Below, in pieces: positions 57,875 to 64,000 of a stretch of DNA of 64,000 nt (within the stretch, counting starts at the first letter, position 1; every line of letters begins with the position of its first letter). Source of the stretch: Hypericum androsaemum. Lineage: Eukaryota; Streptophyta; Magnoliopsida; Malpighiales; Hypericaceae. Position numbers and translations under genes: made by a program. The DNA is taken from positions 4,124,121 to 4,188,120 of the forward strand of contig OZ023197.1 in assembly GCA_963995505.1 (NCBI GenBank), read 5' to 3'. The notes under the pieces were generated by a model. That model worked only from the letters and a program-made list of their open reading frames with translations, was not told the DNA's origin and ran no database searches.

Positions 57875-59356
57875 ATGGCTGAGGCTCTCTTGACTGAGTT
57901 GTCGATGGATAATTATCATCGGTCCACTCTCTTGTCAATGGATTCTGGCTCTTTAATGCATGATGAGTTTGGAAGGGAGATGAATCGGCCGGTCATTCTG
58001 TCTCAGCCGCCTGATATTAATCTACCACTTTCATCGGAACCTAGTCCACCTCCCTCACTTGCATGGAATGGTCCCTGTGATATCTTGGATGTTGGTCTTG
58101 GGTCGCAGATGTATGAAGCTGAGACGATGGTTAACATCCCGAAAGTTGCAAAGAAGTGCACAAAGCGGCTTGATAGTGTTTGGGGTGCCTGGTTCTTTTT
58201 CAGCTTTTACTTCAAGCCTGTTATAAACGAGAGTTCAAAGTCCAAAATAATCAGGGATGGCAACGGGGTGTCCGGATATGACAAGTCTGATCTGCAGTTG
58301 GATGCCTTCATTGTTCAGCATGATATGGAGAATATGTACATGTGGATGTTCAAGGAAAGGCCTGAAAATGCCTTGGGTAAGATGCAGCTGAGGAGCTATA
58401 TGAATGGACACTGCCGCCAAGGTGAACGGCCATTTCCTTTCAGCGTGGAGAAGGGCTTTGTCAGGTCTCACAGGATGCAAAGGAAGCACTATAGAGGTCT
58501 CTCCAATCCTCAATGTGTTCATGGTGTCGAGCTTGTTCGATCACCCAATCTCATGAATATCGAGGAGGAAGAGAAGAAACGGTGGATGGAGCTCACTGGA
58601 CGAGATGCCAATTTCACACTCCCTCTAGAAGCAAGCGATTTTAGTACATGGAGGAACCTCCCTGCAGAATTTGAACTTGAGCGACCCCCTCTCCCGCTGA
58701 AAAATAACGGCAATTGTAGTCAAAGGAAATCTCTCAACGGCACCAGTCTGAAGTTGTCTACTCAGTTGTCAGACTACTCCAATGGCAACGGCATCAACCT
58801 TTCTTCTACCGCTAAGAGAAAGAAAGATTCACATCCATACGAGAATGATATGGAATGCTCGCCAAATGGTTCAGTTGGTGAGAGAGTTGATGTAAATATG
58901 CAACCGGTTGAGCTTCCATGGTTAAACGATTTCAGTGGAGTCATGAAGAATGTGTACGGGCCAGTCACAGCAGCAAAAACGATATACGAAGATGATGAGT
59001 CATTCCTAATCATTGTCAGTTTGCCTTTCGCAGATCTTCAAAGGGTGAAAGTTACTTGGAGAAACACTAACTCGCATGGCATTGTGAAGATATCCTGTGT
59101 AAGCACAGCATGCATGCCATTTATTAAGAGACATGATAGGACATTTAAATTAACTGATCCAACACCAGAGCACTGCCCTCCTGGGGAGTTTATTAGGGAG
59201 ATTCCCCTTCCAAACCGAATCCCGGAGGATGCCACTCTGAAAGCATACCACGACGAGACAGGAACTATGCTCGAAATCATTGTGCCCAAGCATCGTACCG
59301 GGCCAGAAGAACACGAGGTTCGTGTATGCCTGAGGCCTTCCCCGTGGAATGAATGA
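57875..59356 (+). CDS. HSP20-like-fold protein, single coding exon, 493 aa
   Basis: The ORF is intact, with ATG in a good context (AAAGGATGG) and TGA at 59354. The N-terminal half is plant-specific: PPDINLPLSSEPSPPPSLAW, CDILDVGLG, then KRLDSVWGAWFFFSFYFKPV and a conserved MQLRSYMNGHCRQGERPFPF. A Ser/Asn-rich linker spans about residues 275-345. The C-terminal 130 residues (GPVTAAKTIYEDDESFLIIV, REIPLPNRIPEDATLKAYHD, GTMLEIIVPKH) have the beta-strand pattern of an alpha-crystallin/HSP20 domain. The layout matches a small family annotated in Arabidopsis as HSP20-like chaperones (I recall FYD as a member). It is far longer than true small heat-shock proteins, and no chaperone activity can be inferred. 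Confidence 0.85.
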   Translation: MAEALLTELSMDNYHRSTLLSMDSGSLMHDEFGREMNRPVILSQPPDINLPLSSEPSPPPSLAWNGPCDILDVGLGSQMYEAETMVNIPKVAKKCTKRLDSVWGAWFFFSFYFKPVINESSKSKIIRDGNGVSGYDKSDLQLDAFIVQHDMENMYMWMFKERPENALGKMQLRSYMNGHCRQGERPFPFSVEKGFVRSHRMQRKHYRGLSNPQCVHGVELVRSPNLMNIEEEEKKRWMELTGRDANFTLPLEASDFSTWRNLPAEFELERPPLPLKNNGNCSQRKSLNGTSLKLSTQLSDYSNGNGINLSSTAKRKKDSHPYENDMECSPNGSVGERVDVNMQPVELPWLNDFSGVMKNVYGPVTAAKTIYEDDESFLIIVSLPFADLQRVKVTWRNTNSHGIVKISCVSTACMPFIKRHDRTFKLTDPTPEHCPPGEFIREIPLPNRIPEDATLKAYHDETGTMLEIIVPKHRTGPEEHEVRVCLRPSPWNE

Positions 59357-60240
59357 AAGCATTCATGGATCTCAACAAGAACCATGGCTGTCAACATGTA
59401 AACATGCTGGAGTGGTTAGTGCTTCATTATTTACTAACCTCATCCCCCAAAAAAGAAATCTATGGAAGTAATTTTGCATTATTTTCTTGGGTTTAGGCGT
59501 TTGTTATACTTGTACTCGATGGTCTTCTTTCTTAGCCTTTTCAAGTTAGGAAATTTGTTGTTATCACCTGTTGAAGCAAGATCCTGTGGTCAATAACTAG
59601 CATTGGGTTCATTATTTTGGTGCTAAGTTTCAAGGAATTGGTTCATTGCAAGTATTATGTCTTTGCCATATCAATCTTTCTGTTCCTTCACTTCTGTAGC
59701 TTCTTAGCGTTGAATCCTATTAGGACGAATTAATGATTTGGAAAAATTATTTGATTCTATAATATGTTCCGACGATAATCGATTTTCTATCATTATTCTT
59801 GTTGTTTTCCATTAGTTGGCTATGTCGTTACACCTAATATGGTCAACGCAATCGTTATATGTCAACGTCATTTGTTCTATTAAGAGATAAGATATCTAGG
59901 ATGACCTATCAAATTTGGCAACTAGGCATTTTTATCTCCTTCATTGATTGTTTTTTTCTGTTCACAAATCATATTCCATTGAACCAGTCATCATAGCTTT
60001 ACCTACCTATCAATTAGATTCTGAAGAGTTTTTTTACTGTACCAATGCAATCCACTTCGGAACTGTGGTAGGGCGACCTTTTTACATACCCTGGGATATT
60101 TTATTTAGTGGTCAAGAATATTTTGGAGAATTTTTCAAAACTTTCAATATCTAACTATTCTGTTTTTTCGAGTTTCAAAACACTCGTATGTTCTTTTGCT
60201 AATTTCGTCGTATAGTAGGCTTATTTAGTAGACGTACTAG
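59357..60240. other. 3' region of the HSP20-like gene and flanking DNA
   Basis: Noncoding. The 3' UTR probably ends within the first 250-350 bp. A 68-codon ORF at 59948-60154 has no recognised domain. Confidence 0.6.
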
Positions 60241-60244
60241 TATA

Positions 60245-60600
60245 TGTTATCCAGCCAGCCCCAACAAGATTGACGTGTGGAGACCAAGACAGCGAGGGGG
60301 ACAGAGGAGGTCACGAGCAGAGAAGCCAGCTGAAGAGGCAAACGGACGGAGGGCAGCAGACGGCGGACGGAGGACGGCGAAACGAGGAGGACGATGGGGG
60401 TCGTGAGCAGAGAACCCCGCCGGAGAGGCAACAGACAGAGGACTACGATCGGAGGACGGCCGGCGTTGGACGGAGGATGGCAGACCACGAACGACGGCGA
60501 GGGGATGGATGATGTGGAGTGGAGGTTGGCTGGACGGAAGGAGGCTGAGAGGATGGCAGCTTGGTGGAGGAGACGGCGGGATAGAAAAAAGGGGTTCTAA
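60245..60600 (+). repeat. Purine-rich, GC-rich imperfect repeat block
   Basis: Units of about 85 bp resembling GGTCACGAGCAGAGAAGCCA / GGTCGTGAGCAGAGAACCCC, followed by GAGAGGCAACAGACAGAGG-like and GGCGGACGGAGGACGGCGA-like text, recur in diverged form. Base composition is far from its AT-rich surroundings. ORFs on both strands here are compositional. Confidence 0.65.
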
Positions 60601-61291
60601 AAACTCTAGAAAGGCTCCCATTGAGGGAGAGAGAGTGCTTCTCTCTAGAAAAATAGAGAGAGAATGCTGTCACAATCAAGGTTTCTCTGTGGAGGATATT
60701 GTTGGAGCGAAAAATTAATCGATCCTCACTATGCATTTGTTGAGAGTTTCGGAATACGGTGCCATGACGTTTTTGTTTTGGAGCGTCAAGAAAGTTATAT
60801 AGGATCTTCACGAGGGGCGCTAGGTGTTTATTGACAAACTGAGTACCGAGCCCCAAAAAATCACCAAGCTTGACGCTCATTTTGTTTTAAAGGAGAGCCG
60901 AGCACCAAAACGAACGAATTTGAAAAAATCAGGGAGGTTGGTACTCGTTTGGGGGATTCGAACACCGAATTTGAAAAAAGTTTATTTTACGAGAAATTTA
61001 GAGATTTACAGAGAGTAATTTGAAAGTTTACGAAGTTCAAAACGAACGAAGAAGATCTTATATTAGACGCACATAGGAAGTAGTCTCTCGACAAAGTTCT
61101 TAGTTCGTGCTTAGATCGAATAGAGACACCATTTATTATTAAAACACTGCTAAGACACGTAGTACATATAGTACACTGCACCAATTTCATTTTTTGTAAT
61201 TATATATTCTATAGTCTATTTATATCTTCGATTTCTCATTCATCCATGAACTACTAATATGTTATTTTTAAGTAACTAAAAATAAATTCAA

Positions 61292-61348
61292 ATTAAACTT
61301 AAATTAGACTATTAAACTTAAATTAGACTATTAAACTTAAATTAGACT
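61292..61348 (+). repeat. 19-bp tandem repeat x3 (ATTAAACTTAAATTAGACT)
   Basis: Three exact consecutive copies, with a partial fourth. Noncoding. Confidence 0.95.
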
Positions 61349-61974
61349 ATTAATCGATCTATTAGATTTTTACTCGAGAAATAAACTTCTAATTTAACAA
61401 AATATTTTGAATTTAGCTCAAGAATATAACATTGTTTTTTTTAAGAAGAATATAACATTGTTGAATATTCAATGAGAGACTTTTGACACATTTCAAACAT
61501 CTTATTTAAGGGTGAGCAAACGACCCGCACCGAACAAAACTGATTCGAATCAAAACAACCGAGAACCAAAATTATGTAATTATGAAACTATGGACCAAAA
61601 TTTTGGTCCGTTCTGGTCCATAACCAAAACAAAAAGGATAAATTACTCTCAAGTCACTGATCTTTGGTCACCCTCCACCTAGGGTCCCTGACTTTTGAAA
61701 AATGATTGTCCCGTTCCTAAGTTTTGATGATAATAGACTCTCGGGTCCCTGGAACCGGAATATTCCTTTTTCTCTGGTGAACCCCCACTTGAAATGACCA
61801 AAATACTCCCCTCCCTTGTAAATTTTACTCAACCCCACTTCATCTTCTTCCTCTTACTTCCAACTAAAACCAAAACTCAGCCTAAACAACCCATTCTAAA
61901 TCTGCGAAACGATCTATTTTTTCCTTCTTGGTCGCCCCTACACTCCCCGCCTCCATCTTTTCTGTTCCGCCATG

Positions 61975-62002
61975 CCCCCCCCCCCCCCCCCCCCCCCCCC
62001 CC
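61975..62002 (+). repeat. Run of 28 C
   Basis: An uninterrupted cytosine homopolymer. Its length is unreliable with most sequencing chemistries. Confidence 0.9.
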
Positions 62003-62266
62003 AAATCAAAAATAACAGAAAAAATTAACAAATAAAAGTAGCAGAAGAATCGGCGAGTACCCAGAAAAGGGAAAAGGGTTGTTGGATCTTTGTCCCTCTC
62101 TCTTGTTAAATCCCAGTGTGCTTTAGTGGTAGCTTTAAGATTTATTCCTCAAATCTCACTTCAAACCATCTATTGATTGAACCACCAACTAGAAAAATAA
62201 CTCATTAAGACCAATCAAAACTAACAAAAAGAGAGGAACAGAAACGAACCCACTTCAATTAGCTTC

Positions 62267-64000
62267 TTTTTTTTGGGTAGAAAAGGTGGGGTCGTGCTCC
62301 TATATAAATACAAGTAATAAAGTTGAATACATTGCAAAAAATAAATAGTCCATAAGCAAAACACCTAACTAGAGGGTCAAAGGCACCTCATCAGCCTCAG
62401 AGAAGGGATCCCCTCTTTCGAGGTTGCGGTCGCCGGCCTCAGTAAAACCCTCTGGCGGTAAAAACCCTATGAAAAACCCACTTTAGTAGGGAAAGAGCAC
62501 ATCGGCAAGGTCAGGGTGACCAGCCTTGTCGTTAAAATTGCGAGATTTGATCCCCGTAAATTATCACCGGCCACACGAGTACAACGAGGGAGGCTAACTC
62601 CCCTCAAATCATCAAGATATGCCTCAAGGCAGCAACCTAAGGGTACATCAGAAGCAACAAAATCATAAAAAATCTGTAGGGCGTGCTTGGAGAGAGCATC
62701 CGCCATACGGTTACTCTCCCTCCAGGTGTGCTGGATATCAACCTCCCATCTCCTCCCCAGAAGCTCGTGTGCCCTTGCTATCAGAGTCGCCATCGGGTGA
62801 GGTCGATCAATGTTGCATCCAACAGAAAGGATGACCAGGAATGAGTCCACCTCCACCTGGACCCTCCGAAAACCCCTCTCCCAGGTCAGGTCAAGCCCGA
62901 GGAACAGAGCCCAGATCTCTGCAGCTAAGGAGGTATAACTCCCAATGCCCTTAGCGAACCCGCATATCCAAAAATTGCATAAGTCCCGAATAATTTCCCT
63001 AGCCCCAGCAGGACCCGGGTTGCCCATCGAAGCTCCATCAGTATTGAGCTTGACGAAGCCCTCCACGGGTCTGTGCTAGGAAACTAGGGTCTCACGACAG
63101 GAGAGTACTAGAGTATTCAAGTCTGCTAGGACACGAGCAAACTTCCATGCTTGTGAAGTAATTGGGGGGGGGGGGGGTGCCCCGAAGTAGTGCCAGGCTG
63201 AAAGGCCGAGTCATACCTCCGCCTCCAAAGTCACCAGCAGGCAGTCACAAAAGTTGTCGCCCACGGTGGGCCATCTGTGGGGATGGCAATTCAGAGATGT
63301 TGGCCCAGAGCCAGCGTCGGGAGTCAGACTCAGAGTAGAAGCCTCGAGGGGGGCGTGGCAGAAGGGAGGCCCGCACCATCCTAGCAAACCTGCAATCACG
63401 AGATAAATGCATCAGAGACTCAGGTCTAGAACCACACCTCGGGCAAGTATCATCCTCCGTGAGGTGCCTCTGGGCATGCTCCAGATCGGATCAGCTGGCG
63501 GCATCTCCACCTCCATACATAGCGCACTATACAGGGACTGAGTAGAAAAATGTCCATCCTGTGTGAGCCCCTAGGATAAGGAGTCCGTCCAATCTGGTGA
63601 GACCTGCAAAAGAATCATAGTCAGAGAACTAATCACGTGCAAGGGTAATAAGGACTCCAGGCGGAAGATGTCCCACCCACTTCCCGAGGTCCAATAGTCG
63701 GTGAACCTCCTCCCGGTATCCTTTACAGGGAGGTCACCAAAGAGGTGGTTTCAGAGGAGGGACGAAAAGAGCCATGAATCATCCCAGAAGGAAGTATGTA
63801 GCCCGTTACTCACATTTCGGTGAAGGCCATGGGCGAGCGCCGGTTGGGCCTTCACCATGGCCCTCCAGGTGATGGATGAGTCATGCTTTGACTGCAGCAG
63901 GCTCAAATCACTGCCATCCCTGCCATACTTGCCAATCAAGACCCGTACCCAGAGGGGGTCCTGAGACTGGAGAAATCTCCATGGCAGCTTGACAAAGGAT
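62267..64000 (-). mobile_element. 3' part of a second L1-type LINE, running off the window
   Basis: A T-run at 62267-62274 (an A tail on the minus strand) marks the likely 3' end. Upstream on the minus strand lie RNase H (62467-63066) and the post-RT linker with GLHTSFWDDSWL (about 63780). The 5' half lies beyond 64000. A run of 14 G occurs at 63164-63177. Confidence 0.8.
62467..63066 (-). pseudogene. LINE-encoded RNase H domain
   Basis: The 199-codon frame contains VKLNTDGASMGNPGPAGARE, the first RNase H strand with its catalytic Asp; AAEIWALFLGLDLTWERG, with the Glu helix; VEVDSFLVI, with the second Asp; and HTWRESNRMADALSKHA at the end. These are the RVT_3-type features of plant LINEs. 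The frame is open here, but the rest of ORF2 upstream is broken by stops near 63140-63210 and 63400-63750. Confidence 0.85.

Noticed and set aside
59948..60154. 68-codon ORF downstream of the HSP20-like gene
   Set aside because: No domain, no splice or promoter signal, and a length expected by chance in this composition.

Overview
This window is nuclear DNA of a flowering plant, probably a eudicot. Evidence: AT-rich intergenic DNA, GT-AG introns, plant-specific transposons (Cassandra TRIM, MuDR-type MULE with a plant mobile domain gene, Tork- and Ale-like copia, Athila-like gypsy, L1-type LINEs) and two plant genes. All family names rest on motifs read by eye; no database search was run, and the species cannot be named.

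Layout. 1-1340 holds the last codons of an O-methyltransferase (OMT) gene and its 3' flank, split by a Cassandra element (508-1118) whose LTRs carry 5S rRNA-like sequence. A LINE scrap follows (1340-1798). 1988-19177 is one large Mutator-like element with terminal inverted repeats and a 9-bp target duplication. It carries a plant mobile domain gene (+), an OB-fold gene (-) and a decayed MuDR transposase (-). A Tork-like copia element (9879-18025) is inserted inside the transposase gene. 19261-20445 is a small inverted-repeat element. 20600-38544 is a three-level nest: a copia gag remnant holds an Ale-like copia (21052-37766), which holds an Athila-like gypsy element (24023-35995).

38545-42096 contains the first complete host gene, a four-exon COMT-like OMT of 354 residues. 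Its 3' end and an antisense LINE are tandemly duplicated (about 41996-45095 and 45102-48170). The LINE continues to about 50950 and is interrupted by a second, partly tandem Cassandra element. 50951-57170 is noncoding, with a pair of roughly 300-bp dispersed repeats. 57875-59356 is a second intact gene, an HSP20-like-fold protein of 493 residues. 59357-62266 is noncoding with simple repeats, and 62267-64000 is the 3' part of another LINE.

How it fits together. The host content is a tandem OMT family (one intact gene, one partial gene at the edge, one 3' fragment) and one conserved HSP20-like gene. The rest is transposon DNA whose target duplications give a clear order of events. The most unusual object is the MULE, because it combines a transposase with a plant mobile domain gene and an OB-fold gene resembling the HROB/DUF4539 family.
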